This document shows positions 12,206-23,750 of a stretch of DNA of 64,000 nt, piece after piece. Location: assembly GCA_019914945.1 (NCBI GenBank), contig CM034100.1:11109096-11173095 (forward strand). The letters are read 5' to 3'. The stretch comes from Typha latifolia (taxonomy: Eukaryota > Streptophyta > Magnoliopsida > Poales > Typhaceae). Positions within the stretch are counted from its first letter, which is position 1, and every line of letters starts with the position of its first letter. The notes below the pieces were generated by a model, which searched no databases, was not told where the DNA came from, and saw only the letters and a program-made list of their open reading frames with translations. The translations under genes and the position numbers were made by a program.

Positions 12206-12779
12206 CAACTTAATTATTTATACAAGTGTTTTCTTTGATATGCCGGCATAGATACAGCTTATACGTTTGAATTGCACGCCAATAAATAAACGCTGATAGA
12301 TCCCTACTTAAATAGTGGCAGTTTGTAGAAAATTTGAAAGATAAAATGTTACTACACCATAGTAGAACAGACGTGATTTGAACTTATGAGAGCCCTCTGA
12401 TATCATATTAGATAATCAAATTAATATTTAACCTAAAAACTTAACAATGTGTACCGTGACTTTAACACTTGATTGTGAGGTAGGTAGTATAAGAAGACTA
12501 ATGAATTGCTGGCTCACTAGATCTATATAATAAAGATTGAGGGAAAAAAAAGGTAGCAATAAAGCAATGGCGTATCCATTCTTCGAGTCCCCGCGTTCCC
12601 CTCACTTTGCCCAAAACCAACAATGAACTAATTGAAGAAGAGGACTAAGGTCTCATGCAAAGTCTACAAATTAAGTACAGAAGCAGTATATTCCAAACTT
12701 ACACCATTTTTTCCCCCAAACAGCATCACACTTAATGGGACTGTCTTTATGATGGATGGGTTATCACAACAAGCAACTC

Positions 12780-13764
12780 TTAGATTCCACCCCACTCTTG
12801 TAGATTCCTAACTTGCCATAATTCATCCATACTCCACATACTATCACTAACATTATCTATGCTACTACTAGCATAATACGGATCTGAATTACCAAGATGA
12901 GATGAAGCCAAAGCATCTATCCCGTAGCCGTTGTCCATGCAATAGTGAGCAGGGAGGGAAGAAGTGGAGGGAAGACCACTGAGCTCCTCTTGTGGGCTGG
13001 ACTGGAATTTTTGGAAGTTTGAGGTGAGGCTCTCTGAGCCGGAGAGTTCGTAGGTGTACTGCAAAGTATCGTATTGGTATTGGTATTGGTATTGCATGCT
13101 GGGTGCAGCAACACAGCTCTGTAACTGAGAGATATTTGGATCACGGTCACGGTTGATTGCCGAGACGGTCGAGTTGGTGTCTAAGGATTGTGTGGATTGA
13201 GTTGAGCCCATGCCCATCTTCTCCAGCAGCCTTGGCATCCAGTAGCAGCGGACGGCGTCTCGGAACATGGAGCTGTTGGCGTCGATCTTGAGCTGCCTCG
13301 CCTGCTTTTGCACCCGCGTCCGCCAGTAGTTCTTGATCTCGTTGTCGGTTCGTCCGGGAAGATGCTGTGCAATCCTAGACCACCTACAAGAATCACAAAT
13401 TTTAAGTTTATATTGGCTTAACTGATCAACTAATTAACTCCTGAAGTGAATATTTGTAGCTAGGGTAAATAAATTAATGGCATCATAGCAGCTAGGAGGC
13501 TTCAGGGGCACAAGATGTACGCACTCTTGGTGCATGAAACATAACCTAGAAGATATAATTCTAGAAAACTCGATTACCGATTTCCCCATTTGGAATGGAG
13601 CTCAAGGATTAGGAACTGCTCTTCGGGTGAAAGGTTGCCGCGCTTTATGTCGGGCTTTAAGTAGTTCAGCCACCTCAACCTGCAACTCTTGCCGGTTCTC
13701 TTCAACCCTATAGATTAATTGCACAATAAAAGATAATAAGCTACAAACTAGATGTATATAAATA

Positions 13765-13802
<38 letters not shown>

Positions 13803-14012
13803 ACTTTGATCATAGCAAAAAAAAAAAGCTAGGCTAAGTAATTAGTAGCTAGGTCAGTTTGAATTACCGGAACACCTAGCGAGGAGATTCCAACGGCCCT
13901 CGCCATGACAAGCAATGTAGTGGATGAGGAGGGTGTCCTCTTCAAGAGTCCAAGGCCCTCTCCTTAGCTCCATCTCCTCATCATATTTGTTTCCTCCTCT
14001 CTTTTGAGACAT
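12780..14012 (-). CDS. R2R3-MYB transcription factor, subgroup 20 (MYB62/MYB116-like), 3 exons
   Basis: Nuclear DNA-binding transcription factor. The exons, in transcript order, are 14012-13868, 13707-13578 and 13383-12780. The introns are 160 and 194 bp with GT-AG borders at the classical R2R3-MYB positions. Joined, they give 879 bases, a 292-residue protein ending in TAA. Start ATG 14010-14012 is 6-7 codons before the acidic [11 protein letters not shown] entry to R2. R2 has Trp21, Trp41 and Trp61. In R3 the first Trp is replaced by Leu74, followed by Trp93 and Trp112. After R3 come VQKQARQL and WMPRLLEKM, the C-terminal signature of subgroup 20. The tail has a QYQYQYQY run and a MWSMDELW end like MYB62. 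In Arabidopsis MYB62 is tied to phosphate starvation and gibberellin. That role is inferred for this gene, not shown. No lesion is seen. Confidence 0.95.
13072..13096 (-). repeat. Hexanucleotide coding repeat (CAATAC, about 4 units) in MYB exon 3
   Basis: Plus-strand tattgg units encode alternating Gln and Tyr in the MYB C-terminal region. Such coding repeats tend to vary in length between alleles. This one keeps the frame because its unit is six bases. Confidence 0.9.
13769..13800. repeat. TA microsatellite inside MYB intron 1
   Basis: About 16 TA units fill a fifth of the 160-bp first intron (13708-13867). The intron's splice ends lie outside the run. Confidence 0.92.
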
Positions 14013-14114
14013 TATTCTCTCAAAAAGGCTCTATAGATAGCTTAGGGAGGGAGGGAGGGAGGGGAGAGTGGTGAGGGAGCTAGAAATTAAGGAGGGTGAG
14101 GGGGCTAAGCGCCA

Positions 14115-14122
14115 TTTTTATA
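14115..14122 (-). promoter_or_regulatory. TATA box of the MYB gene
   Basis: The minus strand reads ctaTAAAAAtgg about 103 bases upstream of the start codon, the only good TATA box near the gene in this orientation. Transcription would start at about 14085-14095, giving a 5' UTR of about 75-85 bases that is C+T rich (from the ggaggg run at 14045-14065). Confidence 0.6.
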
Positions 14123-14467
14123 GATCAATAATGGGAGATAGATCATTTGAAAAAGGTTAGCACCCTAAAGATGAACCCCTACAAGTAGCTCCCTCTTTTA
14201 TAATGAATTGTGGCAATCATAAAGGAATTTTTGGAGGTGAACTACTCCTACTCATAGACTTGGGGCTTGTAGTGGAGAAAAGATAGACATGAAAGCCGAG
14301 CTTCATGGGGAATGGGTCATTCACTCAAGCTTCCCTTTTGGGAGCCTTTAGGGAGGTGTTTTCTAGATTCTTTTCCACATGAAACGTGTTTGACTGAACT
14401 ATTATTTACTATGGATTCCACTGTTAGGCACAGGTCTTGGTGGAAGATATAGATAGACAAATAGGAA

Positions 14468-14472
<5 letters not shown>

Positions 14473-14499
<27 letters not shown>
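14473..14499. repeat. GA microsatellite upstream of the MYB gene
   Basis: About 13 GA units lie 360 bases upstream of the inferred TATA box. GAGA repeats are known binding sites for plant BPC proteins. A regulatory role here is only a possibility. Confidence 0.9.
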
Positions 14500-14504
<5 letters not shown>

Positions 14505-14921
14505 CATTCAGGTACTGCATGGTTTTATGTAAATATTCTCCTCTTAAACTTGTTTCACATTTGAAAGCAAGCATGCATACTTTGTTCCTCCAAAAGTCAC
14601 ATAGCCAACCATTTTAGAGACAGCACCCTGAGGTGAAAGCGTAGGATTAGGTTGCTTGTGATGACAGTCTTTTCTTTCTCTTTTTTCTCTCCTAGGGAGA
14701 ATCAGATTATGCTATATATTTCCATTTGTGATGGTTGTCGGCCTAAACTATGTATCTAGTGTTTTTGTCATCCTCTTCATTAAATGCTTGTGAAGTGTGG
14801 GATAAAGGTCATTCATATTTAAACTGTAACTGATACTAGCTAACTAGATCCGCCTCTATGTTTTAGATACTTTGGCTAGCCATGGATCTTGTACCGAATG
14901 GATAGTGGTAAATTTATATCC

Positions 14922-14947
14922 ATATATATATATATATATATATATAT
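14922..14947. repeat. AT microsatellite
   Basis: About 13 AT units. Confidence 0.92.
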
Positions 14948-15079
14948 TGCTTACCTAGATAGTAATGCAAAATGAATAGATAATAAAATTTGAAACCTTA
15001 TTTATTCAATTCAAGCGTATATGAACATGAAATAAGAGTATATATTTGATAAAGAGGTAAATTAAGGATTTAAAATTAC

Positions 15080-15100
15080 ATATATATATATATATATATA
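15080..15100. repeat. AT microsatellite
   Basis: About 10 AT units, followed by a short G run. Confidence 0.92.
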
Positions 15101-15661
15101 CAGAGGGTGGGGGGGAGAGATCTACATTTTAGTTAATCATTTCAACCCATAAATGCAACTACTTTAACTGCGATGAAATCTAAGTCGATCCACGGTCCAT
15201 ATTCACCAAAACTTGGATAAGACATATTATGTAATTTTTTTTGAGAAAAAGAGGCAGAGCTTCAATTACTATATGTTAAGAAGAATTTAAGAGGTACAGG
15301 AAGAAATAAAAGAAGAGAAATCAAAATACAATTTCCTAGGTAATACAATTCCCAATATTTGAAGAACATAGAGTTATAGTAGGAAATTAAAATAATATCT
15401 TTCAAAAAATGACAATCCAGTTGTAATAATTTCAACCACCATTGACAAAGAAGTGATATATTCATTGATGGAAGGCAAAAAACGTCAACCCATCTATGGG
15501 CTTCAATCTTACATACCATCTTCCCTTTCGCAAGGCAATGAAAGCCGGAACAAGAACCTTTGCATTTTCATATAAAAGAAAATCTAATTTTGTTAAGAAG
15601 CTGATAACAAGGACACAAAATATAGAGTGACTGTCAACACAGAATATCATGTAATCTTATG

Positions 15662-15679
15662 TATATATATATATATATA
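15662..15679. repeat. TA microsatellite
   Basis: About 9 TA units. Confidence 0.9.
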
Positions 15680-16470
15680 AAGTATTGCTCTTTTACTAGT
15701 AAATGAGTATAGCCAGATTATAAGCAAAGATGTATTGTTTACGATGTTAAGACATTCTTTATTACTAAAATGAACTATACGTGTCTTCCCAAACCAAAAG
15801 TGATGGATTGGTATGACTAAACAAGGAATCCGTGAAGCATTAGATGCAGCATAGAGGTCTTCTCTCTCCTTTCTTTACATGGGTTAGAGATAGTATAGTC
15901 TTTATACATGTCCTTCCCATCTCCCATGCAAAGAAAACTAAAAATGACCTAGATCTCTCAAATTACAATTACTAACTAGATTTTTGGTGCAAAAAGCCCA
16001 AACAATGAACTGAATAATTTGAGATGTTCTCTTTAATAAAAATTAACTTAAAATAGCACAATTACTTTTAATTTTATTTACATCTTATGTATACATCGAT
16101 TTCTATGCAAATGTGTGCATACAGTATTCGACAAAAAGTATCTTGATTTTAGACGTCCTACTAATACCTAAGAATAGAACAGCATAATATCTCATTAAAA
16201 TTGATGTTAACTGTTCACTAGAGTAATAACATTAAAACGTAATGTCATGCTATTGAATTAATTGAGCTTTCCATTCTAGTGCAATATTTTAGCTGCCCAA
16301 TAATTTTATCCTTATCATAAATTTCTTCCTTTTGAGAAACATGATGTTGTATCAGCTTCCTTGAAACCATCATTTATAGCTTTCTAATATGGAAAAGAAT
16401 TGAAATTGAAAATAAGCTATATATGTATGTATATATGTATGCATGTCTTACATATATCGACCCCTAGATG

Positions 16471-16523
16471 TCACATGATAGTCTAATAGGATAATATATG
16501 TATATGTATGCATGCATGCATGC

Positions 16524-16586
<63 letters not shown>

Positions 16587-16620
16587 GATATCACATGATA
16601 GTCTTGTAGGATAATATATC
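16471..16620. repeat. Duplicated 30-bp block enclosing compound microsatellite
   Basis: A 30-base block starting tcacatgatagtct at 16471 recurs at 16591 with about three changes, exactly 120 bases later. Between the copies lie a CATG run (16509-16526), a CT run (16527-16567) and a TA run (16567-16586). This looks like a tandem duplication whose inner part became, or was filled by, expanding simple repeats. Confidence 0.85.
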
Positions 16621-16901
16621 AAATGGATGGCTAGATGGATTGATGCAATTAATAATGCCTCAACTCCTGTAGTAATGATTGGTAAAATCTGGTGTGATTT
16701 AGTCAAGTGTTATTGATTTCTATCCACATATTGTCTGATGGTAAGATCTTCCATCTCCTTACATTCAAGTGGTCATGCATGGATTCAAGCAATCAACAAT
16801 TCTTTTAATACTTTTGGTAAGAATACGTATATATATCTTAACCGTCTATACCTTGAACTTGTCAGACCCATGCCATTGATAAGAAGTTGGTGAGAAGGTG
16901 T

Positions 16902-16903
<2 letters not shown>

Positions 16904-16959
<56 letters not shown>
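16904..16959. repeat. AT microsatellite, about 28 units
   Basis: This is the longest simple repeat in the window, an uninterrupted AT run of about 56 bases. Confidence 0.95.
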
Positions 16960-16963
<4 letters not shown>

Positions 16964-19204
16964 GCTTGAAAATGTTAGCTCTACAACTTAGATATATGTT
17001 TAGTTTGATGGAAATATATACTAATCTAGTTTCTTAGGAACTAGGGCAGCATGTTGTGCTCTACCTTGTCACTCATCACTAGATAAAAAATGAGAAAGTT
17101 TGTAGTAAAGGACCATCCTACTGCGTTTAGAGGTAATCTAGCACGTAGAATAAATTCAATAATGAGACAAGATTCTTGTACAGATGTAACCAAGTGGGCA
17201 ATGTTTATCCCCTTGTCCAATCATTAAGCACTAATTTAGTTTTAGGAGGTAAATGATAAAACCCTAATCACCTTATCCTATAATACTAGGTTGTCATAAT
17301 TTGGAAGTTACCACGCTGCCATATAATGCATCAAAGAAATTAATTTAAATCTATTAGGTGGTCCAGAAACTACACTTAGTAATTTTTAAAAGAGGTGGAA
17401 TATTCATGGACCACAAACCCAGTAAATCACCAAGTCCTAGTTATAAAAATTAAGTGAAAGGTGCAATCATAAGAACAATGGATCCACCAAAGTGGAAAAC
17501 GGATCGATCTAAGGTAATGGCCTGTAAAAATATATATAACTATACCTATGGAAGAAGATAGCGTAGCATCTGTAGTAATAATTATCTACCTCACTGCTAA
17601 CCAAGTTGAAACATGCGATTAAGACCTTTATCATGCCTCTAGGATGATGCAGGGTTAATTAGTTAATTTGATTCAACCTTGCATGAGGGCACAAAAAGAA
17701 GAAGAAATGATTTTCGATTTTATAAGATTAAACATTTTTTGTTTTACTCTCTGAATTACTTTGGTGAGTTCTATAAGGCAAAGCAAAGTATAAGTAATAT
17801 CAAGAAATGATAAGTCATTTAAGTTTTTTTGTGAAAATTACCTAAAAAGGATTAATTTATTTAAGATCGAAAAAAATTTATTGGACCATAGATGATTGAT
17901 TTTGGATGATCGAAGAATTAGAGAAAATTGTAATTCTTTTTTCTAATACTTTAAATTTAAGCCCTTAATATCTTTCTTAGTTCAGACTAAATTGCAACGG
18001 CTAGTCAATATTTAAATATGACGTAAAACAACTTAATTACTTATCAGTTTGCAACTTACTTATGGTAAAAAAATATCGGTACTAATGAAAAATCTAATAG
18101 TTATAATTTGGTCTAGATTTCTGGGGTTACGTGTTAAAGTTTAAAATGCACTAGGTAATCTAAAATTGAATGTAATTGTGCACCTAGGGCTCTAGATGCA
18201 CACTATAAGAAAATAGTGCAGGTTGACGAGATCTATGATGTCATTGCCATTAAAGGTCATTGGGGTCCAAATAAAGTTGATTTGAGGTCATTAAATCGTC
18301 CAACGAAACTTGTTTTTGCCACTTATGGTATAACATGGACCAGCCAATAGTTTTGAGATCGGGAAGGACACAAGAGAGAAAGGTGACATATAGTTCTCAA
18401 CATGCACCTCAGATTTATAGGCTTCTTAGTTATCTTTGACAAGTATTTTCTTTCTTTTTTACTAGTAAAGTCTAAAAATTGAGAGATGGAGAAAGTTTTT
18501 TTTTAGAAAAAAGAAAAGGTCCATTCATTAATGATCAAGGTTACCTAAGTCATCAAGCTATTGGTTAGACAAGACTTCACAACTACCATAGGGAGGAGCT
18601 TATGGGCATCCACAGTATTTTACCTAACCCAAAAACAGATCTAAATAGAGCAATATATGGTCAACAATCTAGAGCATTCTTGAACTATAAAAAGTGTAAG
18701 CCAAAAATTAGTTTTTAATTACTAAAGCCATTAAATCTTTTTACCAAGGTTAGAGAGTCATGAAGATTGTTTCACTCCAGCAAGATCAAAATTTTTCTTT
18801 AGGTATTCAAGCAGGGTGAGGGCTTTGTCGCATAAGGCATTTAAACACTAGTCCATATAAATTAAGAACCCTAAACTGATACCAAGTGCCAAACCTCCCT
18901 ACGCTGATGCCCAAACTTCTCGCCACACTATCAATCTAGTTGGCATCTACCCACACAATTGGATCAAACTCCACATGGCCCATTGAAGTGATTGAAACTT
19001 CCGGCAACATATGTTGCCCATGCAACATCAGAGAAAATAAACCCCAAGCCCTTGTCTTCCTCTCGTCGACCCTAAACATGCTATTTGCCTTATCACCACC
19101 TTACGAGGCGAGACTTCCACATGCTAGGTAAGGTTGCAAGAGATTAGGGCTATGGTGGAGATCTAATAGTCCAAAGTCATCATGTCATTGTCTCTTTTGA
19201 AAGC

Positions 19205-19310
19205 TAATTTAGAGTAGAACCATGTAGGTCGGGTGAAGGAGCAATTGAAGAGGAGTTGATCGATAGTTTTCAAATTTGAGGCACAAAGGGGGTAGTTGTT
19301 GTCAATGCTT
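19205..19310 (-). pseudogene. LINE zf-RVT (C-terminal zinc-binding) block
   Basis: The minus strand reads NNYPLCASNLKTIDQLLFNC and then FTRPTWF, matching the plant LINE pattern CPLC....ET..HLF..C....W. The first Cys is now Tyr. The block normally lies after reverse transcriptase and the thumb, which is where it sits here. Confidence 0.7.
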
Positions 19311-19984
19311 TGGATGCATTGGTGTAGAGTATATCTAACGAGGATAACTTCAATGCAACAATACCAGATAAGGGTTCTTACACTAGGAATTGTTGTTTTG
19401 CACTACTAATGCACTTTCTGTCTCCGATTAGGAGAAGCTTGCTTAACTCCCCCTTAGAGAGGTTGTTATATGCCAACTTGCATTGCGATAAAGGCCCCAG
19501 AATTAGTAGGCATCAAGACTAGATGATTTGTTAGTTTTTGTCATAGCTTGGCCAACCCTAATGCAGAGGATTTTGGCCTTCACATTGGGAAAGAATGGGT
19601 TGCAGATGAGAGGTCTATTCCAATCAGTGTCCAGTTTAAGGACCTTTACCTTAGTGATATGAGGGGATAGCGAAGCATCTCCAAGGTCAAGTTGGGGAAG
19701 CCAGGAATCATTAGTGATAAATTTGGATGCATTATCACCCACTATCCTTCTGGCGATTGATTAGGGAGTGCCCTTCACTTGTAATAGATAACACTATTTC
19801 CTAGAGGATTAAGCCATAAAAGAAGCATTCCAAAAGACAGCACTATTTTTCACCATGGTGCATGGGAGAAAATGAAGCAATCCAGTACTAAATAAGAATT
19901 CATTTATATGGCACGACATGGCCCAATCACAGTTTGGCCAGCCTCTTGCCATGCTATTCATGGGTGTCTTGCCTCCACAACAAC

Positions 19985-20275
19985 TAATTCATCTTACTGA
20001 GCCAAGCCAGCTAAGAGCGGCGGACCCCTCTCCCTACACCAACTCCTCTCTTTATTTCTCTCTCTCACACTCTCTCATTCTCTTCTTTTCCTCAAACTCT
20101 CTCTCTCTCCTTGGATTCCTGACACCGTCTCCTAGAACCCTGTCACCGCCACCATGACCACTGATAGCCGCTATTGATCCTCCTCCTCTCCTTTCTTCTC
20201 TTTTCTTTCCTCTCTTATTCTTTCTCCTCTTTCCCTTGGGCTCGGATTCATCATTGAGGACTATGAATCATTCTC
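19985..20275. repeat. C+T-rich insertion inside the LINE
   Basis: This stretch is dominated by ctctctc and tttctt tracts, with a short accgtctcctagaaccctgtcaccgcc segment, unlike the LINE text on both sides. It looks like a plant 5' UTR or promoter-proximal leader, or part of another element's leader. No coding frame extends from it. Its borders are approximate. Confidence 0.45.
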
Positions 20276-20699
20276 CAAGCTAGCTTCACTACAATAGCTT
20301 TTCTAATCGAGGTAAAGTCCCTAATATTGAGCCTGTTACAAACCAGAGGCTTGAAGATTTTCTTCCAACAACGTAGATGTAGGTGGCATCGATCACCCTT
20401 GAAGCTTCACTAGAAATTTTAGGACTAACATTTAACTTCAGAAGAATTGATTGAGTTAGGATCGAAGAAGAGTTATAGTAGGTGGGCATAGAAGATCAGA
20501 GAGACTTGATGAGAGTGGCGACTAGTGTGAGAGAGATGTTTGCTTTTTCCAGCATAGAAGCCATATTTACACTTTGTTCAAGATAAAAATAAAGGCTTTG
20601 GCTTTGGATCTGAGTTGAAGGACATGTGAGCCTAAATAGTTTTCACTGATGGGCAAAAGCTGCACCTTAAGGGTCATCGAGAATAAGATCCATGAGTTT

Positions 20700-21185
20700 G
20701 TACCTTTGCCGAAATGCATTGATGACTTATTCAAGTTTATTTCTTAGCTGGGCAACTTTCTATAGAGCTCGATGCACTCAAAGAGAGCTAAGGCTTCAGC
20801 CATAGTTGCTCTATTAAATAGCAGAATATCATTTGCAAATATGAGATGGTTTAGAGTCATCACTCTTGTAGGTGGCTTTACATTTTGAGCTTTTTGGAGA
20901 GCAAAGTTTGATCCAAGATGAATGATAAGATGTTTGAGCTTAGGATGAAGAGATATGGCAATAAAGGGCACCCTTGACAGAGACATTGAGGAGGCAGAAA
21001 ACCCTCTTTGCTCTGTCATTCACTTCAATAGCTAGTGATGTTGAGGAGACGTACTCGTAAATAATAGAGAAAAATTCTATAGGGAAGCCATAAGCCTTAA
21101 GATAGTTTTTCATAAAGCCCGTTCCATTCTATCAAATTCTTTCGATAGATCTACTTTTAACATAAAGGTTCTGGTCTTGGTATAA
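20700..21185 (-). pseudogene. LINE reverse transcriptase palm
   Basis: From 21185 downward the frame reads VDLSKEFDRMER, the LINE 'D.SKAFD.V.W' block. It continues to HLIFANDILLF, the catalytic FADD block, at 20828-20839. The first catalytic Asp of FADD is Asn here (GAT to AAT), so the enzyme would be inactive even without the stops. The intact protein would copy element RNA into DNA at a nicked chromosomal target. Confidence 0.8.
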
Positions 21186-21189
21186 GACT

Positions 21190-22430
21190 ATTGACCTAAC
21201 TAACTAAGCAACTCAATAGGGGGTGAATTGAGTTTACAAACTAAATATAAAGATAAAAAACTAAGTACACACACAAATTTTAATGATAATAAAAAATTCA
21301 AAGCTTCATGCAAATTAAGAGAATACAAATGAATAAATTTATGCTTATGTGCATGATTATTCTATGGAAACATAAACGAGATAAGCAAAGAAAAAAGAGA
21401 GGGAATACTACACTAAGATTATACTAGTTTGGCCAATACCTACGTTCACTACTCAAAATTTCTTTCTCAAGAATTTACTATGTATTAAAATGTATACACT
21501 ACTAGATTACCAAAGTACTAGCAACTTTTATACAAAAAAATTATCTCCCAAAATCTTCTCTTAGAATAATATTTACTTTGAGTCAAGATGTCCTCTAACT
21601 TCTTCCAAAAGATCTACCAAATCTCTCACCCACAAACCACAAAAATTTTTCCATTTTCTTCACAAATAAAATTGGAAAATAAACACACCTAAGATGTGTA
21701 ATCACTCCCAAGAAGTTTGATTTATAAATAAATCTTACTAAAAAAAAGAGGAGAGAAATAAAACTTGTTAAATGGGAACTTCTCTTTTTCCCCCAATATG
21801 GGCTGAATTAGATTACTCTCTTTTGTATCATTTAATTTTTTCTTTGAAACTCATAAGTTTAATATAAGGTATGGACTTCTTTTTATAGGCTTGAGAAGGT
21901 TAAATTTTAGTAAGATTTTTTCTCTTATTTGGAACACCTTTGTTGATACGCAAAACAATCAATTTGGACTCTATGGCTAGAAGATTTGTATATCTTTGAG
22001 TTATCATTCCAACCTAATAAGAATTATATTAAACCAATGTTTGATTGAAATTTTATGTCTAAAAGAGTAAGTCTGCATCCAAAAGATGTCGTCAAGTGCA
22101 CATTTCACATATAAAATATTATATTTATTAAATTACTATATAGAGAGTTATAATTAAAAAACCAAATAGGTATCAAGAATCTATTTGCTAGAAATACAGT
22201 TTTGTAATGTCTAAATTATGATATAAATTTGAAAAATAAAACTTGAGAATTAAAAATTATATATTAAAGCAAAACTGTCAATAAACGAGTCTTATTTTCA
22301 AAGAGAAAAAATTTCTCAATTAATAATTACTATTTTAGCTTGTTTGGTATCATCAAAATAATGCAACTAACTAATTTATTTGGTATCATCAAAACCAAAT
22401 AATAAACCATTGAAATCATAAGTCTAACAT
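21190..22430. mobile_element. AT-rich 1.24-kb insertion splitting the LINE RT
   Basis: LINE RT text stops near 22430 (EMTSFFKSSM) and resumes near 21185 (FMLKVDLSKEFD). The inserted DNA is about 70% A+T. It starts ttgacctaactaactaagc followed by agggggtgaattgag, and contains a direct repeat of tttggtatcatcaaaa at 22338 and 22379. I see no ORF, LTR pair or clear inverted ends. Short ataagact/ataagtct flanks could be a worn target duplication. The type of element is unknown. Confidence 0.5.
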
Positions 22431-22489
22431 AGAAGATTTGAAAAATGAGGTCATCTCTTGAGTCACTACGTGATTGCCCGTAATTTGTC

Positions 22490-23160
22490 ATTCTGGGATG
22501 ACAGTTTGTTTTTTGGAGATAAGACTAGATAGTAATAGCTGCATACAATAGGCCAAAATCTTGGTTATGAAATTTTAGATCATGTTGTAGAGGATTATAG
22601 GTCTAAAATCACACATCATTTCAGAATAAACCTTCTTTACATTTGGGAGAATATTTATTTTGTTGAGTCTCTTGCCAAGCTTCCTCATAGTGAAAACCTA
22701 TGGATGGCACTACAGACACCAAATTTTAGATTTTTCCAAAAAGTTTGAAAGAAGTGAGCTGTGAGTCTATCTAGACTCGGGGCACGGCCGAGCCAAGGCT
22801 ATTAAGGACAACAATTCTTCCTCATCGATTGGGGTGCCTAAGCTAGCCAGGTCAAACTCCTGAAGCTTAAGAAATATATGCTAATTGTACCGATGGAACT
22901 CAAAAAGAGGAGAAGGCTTTGAAGTCGTGAAGATGGCCTTGAAGTGCTCCATGAACTTGCATTTGATGTTATCTGTAGAGATTGCCTAATTGCCACCCGA
23001 GGGAGGTGATAGTGTTACATCTTTTATAGATAGTGGCGACAGCGTGGAAGTATTTGGTATTTCGATTACCATAAAACGTCCATCTCAAGTGAGCCCTTTG
23101 CTACTAGTAGAGCTCAGCTTTGAGAAGTAGGTCCTCGTGCCTATTTCTAAGGGCTTAACG
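22490..23160 (-). pseudogene. LINE reverse transcriptase N-terminal blocks
   Basis: Readable islands, in order, are RWTFYGNRNTKYFH near 23050 (the plant LINE 'RWLKEGDRNTKFFH' block), GTPIDEEELLSLI near 22820, and CDFRPIILYNMI near 22590 (the 'FRPISLCNVIYK' block). Several stops break the frame. Confidence 0.75.
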
Positions 23161-23199
23161 CACCCATTTGGAAGCTCGTGATTATTAGTGGTTACTAGC

Positions 23200-23750
23200 T
23201 GCCTACCTTAATAGTAAGAGCTTTGACCATCTTCACAATGAAGTACTCGAGCGGGAGGCCATGAAAATGCATCCAAAACTCATAGTGAGAGAAGATTAAC
23301 TTGTCTGCTAGGTTGGGCTTGAACTCGACGAGGGTCCTAGTTAAAAGATCACGAGGCTTCATAACATAATTTTCACTTGTCTACTTCAAGATCGAACTTT
23401 AGGGAAAAACTGCTCTTTCCGATATGAACCAACTTGAGGGCACCTTTCGGACTCTAAGCCCTCAAAAGTGCAGTCCTTAGGCCCAATGGGTTGAAAGATT
23501 TATTGGAGATGAGTTTCCCTACCATGCGAAGGTTTAGTTTTTTGGTCTTCCTCCAGAGGGATGACTTTATCCATCCTGATGATAGGAGCTCAAAGAAATG
23601 AAACATCAAATCATCGTCGAAAGATGCCATCTCAAGAGGGAGGGACTTTAGTTTCTCCCACCATGGTGGTTTTCCCTTAATTGTCCTTGTCACCAACTCC
23701 CCTTCCGCCTTTCTTATTGGGCCATCGATTTTCCCTTCGGGTGTCTCCAT
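23200..23750 (-). pseudogene. LINE ORF1 / DUF4283 gag-like region
   Basis: The 98-codon frame 23454-23750 contains GKPPWWEKLKSLP...FDDDLMFHFF. Beyond a stop, EFWMHFHGLPLEYF near 23260-23300 fits the DUF4283 signature 'W.r..glPl.yw'. In plant L1 LINEs this domain belongs to the RNA-binding first ORF. The zinc knuckle that normally follows is not seen. Confidence 0.62.

Larger units (their letters stand above)
10641..12600. other. AT-rich intergenic DNA 3' of the MYB gene
   Basis: I see no recognisable gene. The opposed short frames at 11183-11428 (+) and 11259-11453 (-) overlap each other and have no known domain. AT microsatellites lie at 11952-11968 and 12163-12203. This stretch separates the hAT relic from the 3' end of the MYB gene, whose transcript must end somewhere at or below about 12780. 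Confidence 0.5.
14130..18490. other. AT-rich intergenic DNA upstream of the MYB gene
   Basis: No coding gene is supported. The region includes the upstream regulatory side of the MYB gene and many microsatellites. The stretch 15240-15650 starts with a T-rich tttttttgagaaaaagaggc run and might be a LINE tail, but its short minus frames (15262-15519 and 15462-15650) show no domain I recognise. Confidence 0.5.

Noticed and set aside
15240..15650. Separate LINE 3' end
   Set aside because: The T-rich start is suggestive, but no LINE protein text could be read in any frame.
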